DNA of 64,000 nt from Thermothielavioides terrestris NRRL 8126 (Eukaryota; Ascomycota; Sordariomycetes; Sordariales; Chaetomiaceae). The first letter of the stretch is position 1; each line of letters begins with the position of its first letter. Of this stretch, positions 46,385 to 57,304 are shown one piece after another. The position numbers and the translations under genes are program-made. The notes beneath the pieces were generated by a model. That model saw only the letters and a list, made by a program, of their open reading frames with translations. It searched no databases and was not told the origin of the DNA. The stretch spans positions 1,798,001 to 1,862,000 of the forward strand of contig NC_016462.1 in the NCBI RefSeq assembly GCF_000226115.1. The letters run 5' to 3'.

Positions 46385-47535
46385 GCTCGGGATCATTTTT
46401 CAGCTCTGGGTTGGGTGGTAGCTTTCGTGGCAAAGGGGGGGGGAGGAGGGGGGGGTGATACCGAGTTCGGTATGCTCTCTCTCCTTCTCGCGTCAAGATC
46501 AACTCGGATCTATTCCGCTGACCATGGGGTGGCGTAGGGGGGTTTGTTTGGCTGCTGGGCTTGCTTTGGACAGTGGGGGGAGGGAACACATTGCTTGCTT
46601 AGTCGATGATGGGTGGTGCACCGATTGGTGGTTGGAGAGGCGGATGTCGGCGGCGCGGGAAGGGCTGGTTGCACACACAACTGTTTCGTAGATATCCCTC
46701 TTTTTGCTGGGTGGGCGGCGCATTTCTCTTCGCAGGTGTTTGAACCGGGTCGTGGCTGGGCAAAAAGGCAAGGGGAGGGGGAGGGTCTTTGCTGTACTTA
46801 TTGCTCACTCTGACATACTCTGTGTATGGGGGTGGGTTGTTTACAGGCAAGAGTTCGTTAGAGGAGCGGTGTTTTGCGAGTGCGAGCACGCTTCCTTTAC
46901 ACTAGACAGAAGCATTGGAAAAGACATGATGTGATGCCGAGAGTGTTGATGGTGGCCCGGGCTGCGCGGAAGCATGTATTGTGTCCACCATGTATGCAGA
47001 TGAGCGGTAATCTACTCGGTATGTAGCTCAGCGCTGTGGTGATCCTGCGACTGCCTACACAGTAGACTTCTGACCAGCCGGGTGTCCCATGGTTATGTCG
47101 CCCCAGACGGGCGCTCCGATGCGCACTTCCCCATGCCAGCTGCGTCCAGCTCCTTCTTGTAGCGCTTGCTTGACCCTCAATCCGTGTGGCCTTCCCCTGC
47201 CCTCTCGCTGCTTAAGCTCGTGGCTGAACTACCACCAGAATGTGCAGCTTATCCCTCGGCATTCCAGTTGCCACACCTACTGGCGCTCTGCATGGCCGAC
47301 AGGAGAGACCCGGCGGCGCTGCTCGGGCAGGTGAGGCCTGTCTGTTGTCTCACGGGCCGGCGACCGCCTGTTCGCTCGCATGGTTGTCCGTTGCACTTCT
47401 CCGTATCAGGTATGCAACCAGCAGCCTAGCCTGGCTCGGCCCGCGGCGCCGTGTTTCGCCAATACGGCTGGTTCGAGGTATCCCCGTCCCGACTTTGGAT
47501 CGGTAAGCCAACCCTCGCCACCGCCCCCCGGGCGC
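46385..47535. other. Convergent intergenic region, HSF1/PPIL3
   Basis: Two genes converge here. A G-run (GGGGGGGGAGGAGGGGGGGG-like) lies at about 46434-46455, just after the HSF1 stop. No other gene was recognised. Confidence 0.5.
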
Positions 47536-48173
47536 TCACTTCGCCAGCGGATTGGCATGGATCGTGACCCGCTCGATCCTGATCTCCTCCACGGGCCTGT
47601 TCTTGCGGTCCACCTCGACGGCCTCGATCTTGGCCAGCGTCGCGAGGCTCTCGTCGCCGAGCAGCTTCCCGAAGACGGTGTTCAGGCCGTCGAGGTGCGG
47701 CGCGGCGGCGAAGGTGATGAAGAATTGGCTGCCGTTGGTGTTGGGCCCCTTGTTGGCCATGCTGACGATGCCGCGCTCGTGGTGGCGCAGGCCCGGCCGG
47801 ATCTCGTCCTCGAAGCTCGGCCCGTAGATGGACCGCCCGCCCTTCGGGTTGTCGGGCGGGTTGGGGTGCGCCGGCGCGCCGGTTTGCACCATGAAGGAGG
47901 GGATGAGGCGGTGGAAGGGCGAGCCGTCGTAGTAGGAGGATGCGCAGAGCGCGAGAAAGTTCTGATGCGCGGTGAAGGTCGGGGTTAGCGGGGGGTTCCC
48001 TACTGTGGTACGGGTACCTTATCCTGACAAACCGGATGTCTTGTCTCGAGGAAGAGCAAGAGAGGAAGATGCGGAGGAGGGTACGGAGTGCCTACCTCAG
48101 CGGTCTTGGGGACGCTCTCACAAAAGACCTCGATTTTGAGGTCTCCAAGCGTCGTGTGCAATGTCACAGACAT
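47536..48173 (-). CDS. PPIL3: PPIL3-type peptidyl-prolyl isomerase (167 aa)
   Basis: A single-domain cyclophilin of the PPIL3 class, a spliceosome-associated group. Exons are 48173-48096 (MSVTLHTTLGDLKIEVFCESVPKTAE, ends at a GTAGGC donor) and 47961-47536, joined in phase 0 to NFLALCASSYYDGSPFHRLI. The intron is 134 bp. The domain fills the whole protein: FHRLIPSFMVQTGAP, KGGRSIYGPSFEDE, ERGIVSMANKGPNTNGSQFF, LDGLNTVFGKLLG. Arg of FHR and the Phe pair of QFF are present. The cyclophilin A Trp121 position is histidine (APHLDG), as in PPIL3 proteins. There is no targeting sequence. It is the second spliceosomal-type cyclophilin within 7 kb (see CWC27), with HSF1 between them. Confidence 0.93.
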
Positions 48174-50225
48174 GATGGTGATGTTTGAGGCTGTCGTTGT
48201 GCAAAAACACTGGAAGCTCCTCGTTGACTTGATGGGAACCGAGGTGAGCCATTGTAACTCGAACTGTGCTTTGCAGAAGCTCTGACCACCCGAGGTTTTC
48301 AACTGTGGCTCTAAGGTTCCAAAGCCAGCAAGGTCTGCTCTGCAACTCTACAACGTGCGAAACTAGACGGATGTACAATTAACTATCGATGCTATAATTC
48401 GACTAGAGAAGCTTAACTTGCTGACGGCTTGACTTGCAGGTCTTGTGTTTATTGAGTGTGGCAGTTCTTTCTCGCTTCTTATTCCCCGTCCCAACTCTTT
48501 GCTGACGGAAAGAAAGGGATAGTTCAGTTTTGCCAGAGCTCCTGTGTCCTTGCAACTCCAAAATTGCGTGCTGCGGTCCTTCAAAGACGGCCAATCAGTC
48601 GAGAGCAGCCCGCCTTTTTTTAAACCAGATCCTCGAGTCTTACCACAGGAAGATGTCGCAGTATGAGATTTGCTGATTTTCAACTCCCTGACCGATTCGA
48701 TGGCCAAAAGGCGTTGGCTACACAGTAAGCCACAGTGCACAAAGGTTCATCAGATGTTTAGCTGCTCCATCCTGACCAGGGCTCGGTCTCCGCACAAGGC
48801 AGTTATGTGGGGCGAAGATAGGCACCAGGCATTGATCCGAGGTGCGGCTCAGTCACTGGAAGCTTCGAGTGTGGTCTCGACATGCATGGGATCCTTTCTG
48901 CATCGCCTCATGACAACTCACACAGGAGTGTCGTCGAGGTTCGGTGCAGAGATTGCACTAGGCATCGACGCAAGCTGAGGCTTCCAAGGTCCACTCAAGA
49001 TGGTGCCTCACCCTGTCCTTTGCGCATGATTGCCCCCTTACCGCCAGTGCCTAGTGTAGTCTGTCTTCCAGAGGTACCATACGGCGCACCGAACTCAATG
49101 GAGCCCAATGCCTCTCTGAGCTGATCAAGTAACTACCCCAGCGTTCGCTCCTCTGAAAGCCTTCAAGAGCGCTGGGCTTCAACAATGCCTCCCAATTCTT
49201 GTCAAGGCACCTTGCGTCCATGCACAGTACCTACCTGACCTGTCGTTCTGGAGTCCGTGCAACGACCTAGGTCTGCTCACAAGTGCGGTTGACACCCTGC
49301 TCTATCAGCAAGACCTTCGGATCCCGCCAGCTGAAGTTCGTAAAACAAACACATTTCCAGGTTGAATGGGACCAGTCCTGCACAGTTAAAGATTTCCGTT
49401 GTTGAGAGCACCCAACTCTTCTTACTGACGTCGTTGCACTTGCGATAACATTTCCTCAAGAGCACGAGACTCTTATCCAAAGGTCGGAGTTAGAGCCATG
49501 TTCACTCCGGGGATCGGGTTTGCAGGGGCAACTGCAACTGCTGTGGGGAAGGAATGAGCGTGCGGCCGCAGTGGGGTGTGAGGACTTCCAATCCCGCTGC
49601 ACTTCAAGCCCAAACTCGATGACACAAAGGCCTCGGCGGCTCCAGGGGTCTTTCGATTCGGCCCCATAACTACTCCCCCCGCTCCCAATCTGATCCCACA
49701 GCAGCAAGGTTCTAGGTTGTCACCCTTGGCCCTAACACAACAGCTGCGGACCTGAGGCTGCCCTGCAGCTAACAGCATCGGTAGACCGACCGCCTTGCGT
49801 AAGACGGCCTGCGGCCTCGCCGGGTTTCACAACTGCCAATTTTTCTGCCGCGACGACGACGACATTGCAAGAAGCACTCACAGTCGGCACAATTCCTCAC
49901 CGCTCGCGGCGCTCTGGGCTGGACCGCCGCGTCGGGATGCCAACCTGCTGTCCATGTCCCCCAGTTCCAGCCGGCTTATCGATACTTCAGTGCGACGGCG
50001 ACACACCCAAGAACCCCTCACCCCGAACCGATCGCCGCGCCCCCGCTCAGCCCTAACACGGCGGGCTGGCCTCAGCTCAGTGGGCCATCTTTGATGACCG
50101 GCAGCGGCCGTTGCGCCCGCCCCGGCGACAACATCCCACGACAACGACGACCACAACACGAATCCCGCCGGTGTTTTGATTGAGCCCCCCGGCGCCCGCC
50201 GTTCAGGCGGCAAGCTTCCTCCAGA
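48174..50225. other. Divergent intergenic region, PPIL3/arrestin-like
   Basis: 2 kb between divergent starts with no recognised gene. Short frames overlap in several phases and carry no domain. Confidence 0.5.
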
Positions 50226-51614
50226 ATGAATGCCGCGAATGCCCCTGCGACCGTGAGGATATCTGGCCCACCGAACAGCAGCTTCCTGGTGGGCTACCCA
50301 GGCATCTCGGCGACGCTGGTAGGCTTTCCCCCACCCGGCCGCTGCGCATGCGCTCGCGTGTGTCGCATGCGAGCAAAGAGACGGAAAGCTCGCGCTTACC
50401 GTCGTGCTAACTGCGATCATCCATGCCAGCCTCGAATCGTAGGCAAAGTCGAGATCCGTCCAGGCGCGGGGTTCTCGGCGCCCGTGAACATTTCTATGGT
50501 GCGCATCTGTTTGCAACGGCGAGAAACGATCCATCCGGCCGCCGAAAATGTTGCGAAACGGCACCTCGGCACTCCGCGCCGAGAGACGACCGATCTGGTG
50601 GGGAAGGAGGTGTTGCTGTTCCGATGCGTGTCGGGGAAGGAGGCTGAGAGCGTGATTGCGATGGACCTGCCGTTCCAGATCTTCATCCCCTTCGGGCGCA
50701 GCGGAGAAGAGACGAACCGCCGAATCCCCCCCGCGAGCCTGCAGCTGCCCAGCCGAATTGCCGAGACGTATTACGAGCTTGTGGTCACCGTTCAGCAGGG
50801 ATCCAGCATGCAGAACCGATACTCGTTCCCCATCCCCCTGCAGCGCTACGACACGCTCTCGACCTTCGGCATGTATAACCGGCCAGAGACCAGAGTGGCG
50901 ACGGCGGACCATATCGTGACCTTGGGCGTATCGCTTCCGAAATGGAGTTACGGGCCCCTGGATCCCATCACCGTCTACGTCAAGCTCTCCCCAAACCCGG
51001 ATTATATGAACAAGGCGAAGAGGGTGACAATACAGAAGCTCACCCTTACCATTGAAGAAGAGATTACCTTCAATCCGGAAGGCGACGAACCAACAAAGAA
51101 GGTCAACAAGATCGCCAAACACACGCAAACAGTAGGGACAAAGATGCCCGAGACCGGATATATCACAAACCTCGGCCTAGTGCTGCCCGCTAGGGACCTC
51201 AGGGATCCGGACGGCATAATCAAACGGGGGAAGCCGGCGTTTCCCATGTACGAGGTCACGAGCTTCACAACGACGTCGACGCTTTACAAAGTCGAGTTCT
51301 TCCTCAGCATCAAGGTGAGAGCCTCCGTCTGCCCGGCGAGGGCTTGTGATCGCGCTTCTGACCAGTCCCAGGCCCACATGACTTCAGCTCGTGATATCAC
51401 ATTACGCCAGCCGATCGTGGTATGCCCGTTGGATCAGCAAGCCTGCAAGGAGGAGATGGACGCGATCGAGCAAGCGGCAAAGGATGCCTCGCATGTCGAC
51501 CCGAACAACCCTGTACTTCCGGACCGGACTATCGTCCTGGCTAGCGAAAAGGAGGCGATCCGGCATCTCGGGCTGTGCGAGGTTGGCGGCGTCAAGAAGA
51601 TGCTGATCGAGTGA
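50226..51614 (+). CDS. Arrestin-like protein (406 aa)
   Basis: A compact two-domain arrestin-fold protein. Related fungal arrestins (ARTs) act as adaptors bringing Rsp5-type ligases to membrane proteins, but that role is inference here. Exons are 50226-50318, 50430-51314 and 51372-51614, all phase 0, with CTAAC branch (50406) and CAG acceptors. The N-terminal half has the arrestin strand pattern (PRIVGKVEIRPGAGFSAPVN, then FQIFIPFGR and LPSRIAETYYELVVTV). The C-terminal half has YGPLDPITVYVKLSPNPDY, KRVTIQKLTLTIEEEITF, and ends with DITLRQPIVVCPLDQ and a short helical tail. I see no PPxY motif in the tail, unlike most Rsp5-binding ARTs, and the protein is shorter than PalF/Rim8. The acceptor of the last exon is chosen at 51371 (CAG) because the later one at 51389 shifts frame. 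Confidence 0.78.
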   Translation: MNAANAPATVRISGPPNSSFLVGYPGISATLVGFPPPGRCACARVCRMRAKRRKARAYRRANCDHPCQPRIVGKVEIRPGAGFSAPVNISMVRICLQRRETIHPAAENVAKRHLGTPRRETTDLVGKEVLLFRCVSGKEAESVIAMDLPFQIFIPFGRSGEETNRRIPPASLQLPSRIAETYYELVVTVQQGSSMQNRYSFPIPLQRYDTLSTFGMYNRPETRVATADHIVTLGVSLPKWSYGPLDPITVYVKLSPNPDYMNKAKRVTIQKLTLTIEEEITFNPEGDEPTKKVNKIAKHTQTVGTKMPETGYITNLGLVLPARDLRDPDGIIKRGKPAFPMYEVTSFTTTSTLYKVEFFLSIKVRASVCPARACDRASDQSQAHMTSARDITLRQPIVVCPLDQQACKEEMDAIEQAAKDASHVDPNNPVLPDRTIVLASEKEAIRHLGLCEVGGVKKMLIE

Positions 51615-52853
51615 TGTATTGGGGATCGTCAACTGATGCTGGGAATACGGAGCGGCCGAGGCGCCGAACGCAGGGATTCGGCGCCCTTTGTGGGTGAGAT
51701 TTATCCCCCAGGCTGAAGCTTGTCCGCCAACGCCCATCCCCATGCCGAGGACGCGCCACGACCGCGATGCGGGACAGGCTGGCGGGAACTCTGAGAGCTA
51801 GCGATGCGGCACGGCTTGCTCGCGGGCTCACCCAGGTGCGCAGGCACCTGAGGAGCCATGAGACGAGCGAACGGCGGCGAACCGTCCCCTCTCACCTCAG
51901 GCCTACGGCATCGTGTTGGATAGCGATGCCGTGTGAGCCTCAAAGGGAGACGAGATTCGAGTCGAGACAGCGGAGCCGCGGGCGGAGATGTGGACGGTTA
52001 CGAACTGGGCGTTTGGGCGGGCACGCTGGAGGGGAGGTGATGAACAAGCGAGGCGGTCTACGGCGCGGTTGGGGGATGCTAAATGTGGTGTCTGGGTTGG
52101 GGTGCTCCAGTCATTTGCAGATACCTAGCCTGGCGTTTGTGTGTACGGTGCTGTCAGGTTAGCTGAAAGGCAGCGTGGGAGTCTTGGAGCGGTGCTTGGC
52201 GGACTTTTCTTTTTGGAGGGTGGTTGTTGATGCAGAAGTCGAGATACAAACGTGCAAGTTGATGTACGTGTTGAATTCCATCCTTTCCTTCCTTTCTCGC
52301 TTTGCCTCGTTTGCATGCTCATCTTCTTCAACAATCCATCTTAGCGCTCAGCTCTTCCCATGCCTCCGGTACCTGCATTGCAATCTGACGTCTTCCGAGT
52401 AGGCATATATCCTCACAAGAACATCCACACTTTAATGTTCGATGGTTTCTCTGTAGTTGTGTCTCGTCTAGAGCCAGCTGTGGTAACTGGACGTCAATTA
52501 CCCTAACCCTTATCCTCGACTGCAAGCTTTCTGTATCGCAGTTCAGACATTTTGGTTTCACAATGAAGCCTTGATGAGCAACTCTCTTTTCTGCCGCATC
52601 CAATCTGTGATTGATTGCCTGCAAGCCACGGCTCCTCGGGTATCTCACCTGTACATTTGACTGTGGTCTTAAGATCACCAAGTTAGTTCGACGCAAGCCT
52701 TTCTTTCCGCTCTCGGGCCGCCAGCACCCAGCAGCGCAATAGAAACCTTTCATAGCAGACAGTGCTAGACGTGAAGCACCAGAGCACCAGAAATCACACC
52801 CGACACAGCTGTTGAACGAAAACTTTCGCTCACCCCGCCAACCAGCGCCCCCA
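51615..52853. other. Intergenic region upstream of SEN54
   Basis: No gene was recognised between the arrestin-like gene and SEN54. The last 50 bases are an A-rich leader into the ATG at 52854. Confidence 0.5.
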
Positions 52854-54518
52854 ATGCCTCTCGACGACGACGACAACCCCGCCCTCACCGGCTCTTTCCC
52901 CCCCTCCTCCTCCCCGTCAACCTTCCCACCCCCCACCGCAACCACCAGCCCCGGCACCGGCACCACCCCGCTCGACGCCGCCGCCCTCGCCCTCACGGAC
53001 GACCTCACGGCCGAGGACCTCGTCGAGGACGAGGGCGCGGCGGCGCAGGACTTTGCCGCGTTCGCGGCCTCCCTGCAAACCACCAGCATCACCACCGCCG
53101 GCGCCGGCGGGGCCGCGCAGCAGCTGCGGTTCCGCAAGGCGGCGGGCGTGTCGGCGCAGACGATCCGCAAGGGCGAGAAGGACTTCGAGGAGCACGGGAC
53201 GCGCGCGCAGGCGGACGCGCTGGAGCGCAGCCGTGCCGCGATGCACGACGTGCTCAGCTACACGCGTGTGCACGGGGGGCAGAAGGGCGCCGTGGCGAGG
53301 GGGTGGGTGTTTGCGGATTGGTGGGAGGGGTTTCGTGAGGAGGTGGAGGAGGAGGAGGAGGAGGCCCCCCGGGGGAAGGATGGGGATCGGAGTTCCCGGG
53401 GTGAGGGCGGGAGGGAAAAGGAGAAGGAGAAGAAGCCGTATGGGCATATCAGGGACAGGGTGGTTGTGCTGGAAGGGCCGTCGCCCGCGAGTCACAGCCT
53501 TGGGAGGGCGGTTACGGGGCAGGCAAAGGATAGGCCTGCGAGGGGAAAGGATTGGTTGTTGCCGGAGGAGGCGCTGTATCTGGTGGAGAGGGGCTCCCTA
53601 GACCTCTGGTGGCCGCTGAAGAGGCTGGAGGAGATATTCCCCCTTGAGGGCACGGCAACCGCCAAGGGTGAGGGGGAAGCAGCGGACGACGCGGACGAGT
53701 ACGAGCTGGGCTTCCCGCTGAGCCTTCAGGCGGCGTACGCGCTGCTCATCGGCAACGACGGCGAGCGCGGCAAGATCAGCCTGCAAAAGTTTCAGGTTTA
53801 CTCCAACCTCAAGCGGTGCGGGTACAACGTCCTGCGCGCGCCACCTGTCCGGCGACAGCCGGCAGCTCCTCCTTCAGCCCCAACAACGGCGACCCTCTGG
53901 CAATGGTTCACCTCCCTGCTGACCCGCTCGCCCCATCACCCACCCTACGGACCGCTCGTCCAGCCAGGCCTCTACCGCTCCTACGCCTCCATCTACCGCC
54001 AGATGGCCCTCCTCCCACGGCACAAACCCTCAGCCACCACCACCGCCAACCCAACAACAACAACATCACCCACGCGCGACCCGTTCACAATCCACTTCCA
54101 CATCTGGAAGGCCGCGCAGAAGTGGACCAAGCTCCGCCACCCGCCGCCGGACTTCCACCTGGCGGTCGTCGACGCGCAGCAGACGGCCGTGCCCGCGCTG
54201 GGCGAGATCGGCGCGCTGCTGGCCGCCACGCCGCCCGCGCCACCCTCCAGACCCGAGTGGGCCGGGCCGGGCCGGCTGTACGCGCGCCTCAAGCACGGCC
54301 ACCGCAACGTGCTCGTCGCCGTCGTCGACCACGGCGTGATCAATTACATGCGCTTTGCGGAGGCCGCGTTCGGGGAGGAGCCGCTTTACCCCCGGTTCGA
54401 TGGTCGCGGTGGGGGGAAAGGTGGTGGTGGTGGGGGGAAGAAGGGTGGGGGCGGGAATGGGAGGGGCGGAAAGGGCGGCGGAAGGGGAGGGGGAAAGGGA
54501 AAGGGTAAGGGACGGTGA
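52854..54518 (+). CDS. SEN54: tRNA-splicing endonuclease subunit SEN54 (554 aa)
   Basis: A structural subunit of the four-protein endonuclease that cuts introns from pre-tRNA, pairing with the catalytic Sen2. Single exon; the start is the first ATG (MPLDDDDNPALTG). After a Pro/Thr-rich N-terminus, the Sen54 N-terminal domain lies at about 95-330: GEKDFEEHGTRAQADALERS, a Glu-rich insert, DWLLPEEALYLVERGSLDLW, and FPLSLQAAYALLIG leading to ISLQKFQVYSNLKRCGYNVL. The C-terminal part (about 425-510) has FHIWKAAQKWTKLRHPPPDF, VVDAQQTAVPALGEIGALL and VLVAVVDHGVINYMRFAEAA, the degenerate endonuclease fold. It ends with an unusual Gly/Lys/Arg-rich tail (about 515-554) that may bind RNA (inference). 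The poly-Glu and Gly-Lys runs are low complexity and probably variable. Confidence 0.92.
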   Translation: MPLDDDDNPALTGSFPPSSSPSTFPPPTATTSPGTGTTPLDAAALALTDDLTAEDLVEDEGAAAQDFAAFAASLQTTSITTAGAGGAAQQLRFRKAAGVSAQTIRKGEKDFEEHGTRAQADALERSRAAMHDVLSYTRVHGGQKGAVARGWVFADWWEGFREEVEEEEEEAPRGKDGDRSSRGEGGREKEKEKKPYGHIRDRVVVLEGPSPASHSLGRAVTGQAKDRPARGKDWLLPEEALYLVERGSLDLWWPLKRLEEIFPLEGTATAKGEGEAADDADEYELGFPLSLQAAYALLIGNDGERGKISLQKFQVYSNLKRCGYNVLRAPPVRRQPAAPPSAPTTATLWQWFTSLLTRSPHHPPYGPLVQPGLYRSYASIYRQMALLPRHKPSATTTANPTTTTSPTRDPFTIHFHIWKAAQKWTKLRHPPPDFHLAVVDAQQTAVPALGEIGALLAATPPAPPSRPEWAGPGRLYARLKHGHRNVLVAVVDHGVINYMRFAEAAFGEEPLYPRFDGRGGGKGGGGGGKKGGGGNGRGGKGGGRGGGKGKGKGR

Positions 54519-57304
54519 GGAGGGTGGTTGTTCGGTCGTTTCTTTCTTGGCCTATCTAAATACCTACCACGGGAGGTGTCGGTATGCGACGACGAGCCAT
54601 TTCAGGGCGTGTACAAACGCATGGAAGGGGGAGTGGTATGTGTCTTGGCGCTGTTGTTTGATACCCATGGCTGGGTTGGTTGGTTGGTCGGGAAGATAAG
54701 AGACCTATTTTTCCAAGCTGAATGAGCGGCAGACCCGAGGACTGAGAGGGAGAACGTTTTGGGCTCGCAGGAATTTAACTGTCTTGGCTCTCTGGTGTTG
54801 GTTCCTGGTTGCATTGAAAAGTCCAACTTCGACCAGGTCCTACGGTGTAACTCCCCAGAAGTTGACCCCACAGAGCAATTGTACAGTATGTGCATTCCTC
54901 GCCCCGAGCGAGACCAGAGTCTTCAAGTGCTGCGCTCGTATACAGTATACGAGGCCGTCGCCAACGCAGCTAGTCGGTCATACGTGACACGGTTCTAGCC
55001 TGTGTTGCACAGATTCTATGTATTGCAGAGGCCACCCAGTGCCTCATTGCTTCGCTCAGATCGTGGCGACTAGAAGGCGCAATTTGCCTTGTGGGTGACG
55101 AGACCGGCAGGAAGCGCGAGGTGGTATGGGACGAGGAGGAAAGCCTGGTGCCCAGTCCGGCTAACTGAGATCAGCTGTTGGTTATAGGCCGTCTGCGCTA
55201 GGAATGACAAATGACGAGTTCCCAGGTTGAGGATGATGATGCATGAGAGTTCCCATGGTTTGGTTGGCTGATGGCCCGCGTGCCTTTTGACGCATCAGTT
55301 CAGTGAGATGCCGGTTCTGGAATGTCTTGGGTGAGGATGGTGTGTGGCACACTGGCTTATCATCAGTGATATGCCAACCTGTCTCGCCAAGTAGCCAACA
55401 ATAATTACCTTACTGTGTGAAGGGGAAAAGTGGCACCCCAAGACGGCCGGTCTTCTTTTAAGCCCTCCCTTCTTTCCTTGGTTCAGACACAAAATGGATC
55501 AAAGAAGGGTCGGGAAGAGACGACCAACACTGCAACATGTTCAACGAGCGAGTCAGTCATGTTGTGGCACTCTTTGCGGAACTGAATGCCATGCGTGGCA
55601 AGCCAACGGCGCAAGCAGAGAGGCAGCAGCAAAGTCGCTCGCTTTCTGGCGTTGCACCGACTGACTCGGGTTGACGAAGGCGCGATTTAGGCTGGGTTTG
55701 AGTTGCGCGCTGAAGGGCCAATGGGATTCTTGCATGTGGGGCTGTTCTCACAACTCGACACTTTGTCCTGCCGAAAAGTGGGCATTGCTCGAGGCATGGC
55801 GAGATGATAACTAAGTGCTGGCATGTTCATTAATTCTTCCGCGGGCTATAACCTCAACGCGGCCGACGCCCTTTTTCTTTCCCCTCTCTCCTATTCTTCT
55901 TCTTTCTGCTTCAACCCCTTCTCCATCTCGTTTTTTTTGCTGGTTTGTTGGTTAGGTAGAAAAGGTCGAGGACTGGAAGCGAATTTATTGACCGTGGTTA
56001 ACTTATCTCGTGTAGCGTTCGACAGTTTGGACAACATGTTTCAGAGTGGCTCGAGCTCCAGGCTGATCAGCTTTGCATGAACGCCCGATGCGGCAGCGAG
56101 GCAAGCAAGGGTCCGATCTCTTGCGGAGGTGCACCAAACCAACGGGAACACCAATGGAAGAAAACAGCTAGATAACGAAATAGTTACATTGCAGCGAAAG
56201 AGCACAGTAGGCGTCCGCCGAGATCCCCTTGTTTGCCTGGTCTGCAAAGCGCTTCGAGTCCAGCATGTATTTGAGTGGGAGAGTTGCCGAGTCCCCTCGC
56301 TTATTTGGCACACAAGTTAGGCTCCGATCCAGTCCAAGGGGGTTCTCAAGTATGGCGTAATTTGGCTGAACAGCGAAACCTGCTCCCGTCATTCTCCGGG
56401 AGTTACCTTACTTGTCTTGTAGCCGCCAATCCAGACTCTGGCAAATGCCCTTGTCTCCATTGGTTTCAACACACTCGCATCTACCCACTCGCACCCGTTC
56501 ACTTTGCTTCCCACCTTCCCACCGCACCTACCTTTTCCTTTCCTCCTGCAACCCCCGACTTTGCATCTCGCCTTCTACCTACCTTAGTTCTTTAACGGTC
56601 TTCTCCCCGTTGACTGGCCGTTTCCCTTTTCGCTCACACCCATCGCTGAGTACGACTCGAGGATTGAGTACGCCCCACCTGTTGGTAGACCGAGGACACT
56701 AGGCACCACACTACCACCCACTGCATGATCCAACTCGCGACTTGCAAGCGCACCGATAAGAAGCCTCGACTCTGCTCGCACCAGATACCATTCATCAACG
56801 CCCAAGCAACGGAGGCTTGCCACCACCACGCTGCACTCCTCAACTAAAACACGCTCCCCAATTTGCGACTTTGATTCGAAACAGACTCGCATCGCTCAGC
56901 GCCAAGACTTTTTTTACGCAGCAAGCACATTCTTCGAGTCCAACAGACTCGTCTCTTGCCACGTTGGGCCGTTCACTGCAGTTGCTCAATCAAGGTCGGC
57001 ACATTCCAAACACTCACTCATTCATCACTCGCTCCTCAGCTTCTGCACTTCTTCTTCTTTTTCGTTCTTCATTCTTCAATTTCCACCTCTTTCATTCCTA
57101 ACCCTGAAACATCAATTTTGTTATGTCTTCGGGTTGTCTCTTCGCAACTACCAGCTCAGAGGCTATTTCTGCTTCAACAGCTGCTTGGCTCACTGCCCTC
57201 GACTGCTCCTATCTCTTCCCACTTGCTCCAACGGACTCAGTTACCTCTTGTTCTCATCACTGACAGAGACAACAGCCTCACGGAACTGACATCTCTTATT
57301 TTCG
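54519..57304. other. Intergenic region upstream of the duplicated-domain gene
   Basis: 2.8 kb without a recognised gene. From about 56430 it becomes strongly pyrimidine-rich (CTTC, TTTCC, CCACC tracts), which looks like the promoter and long 5' leader of the 57305 gene. Frames of about 100 codons in this part are low-complexity Ser/Pro/Phe read-through and are not called. Confidence 0.5.
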
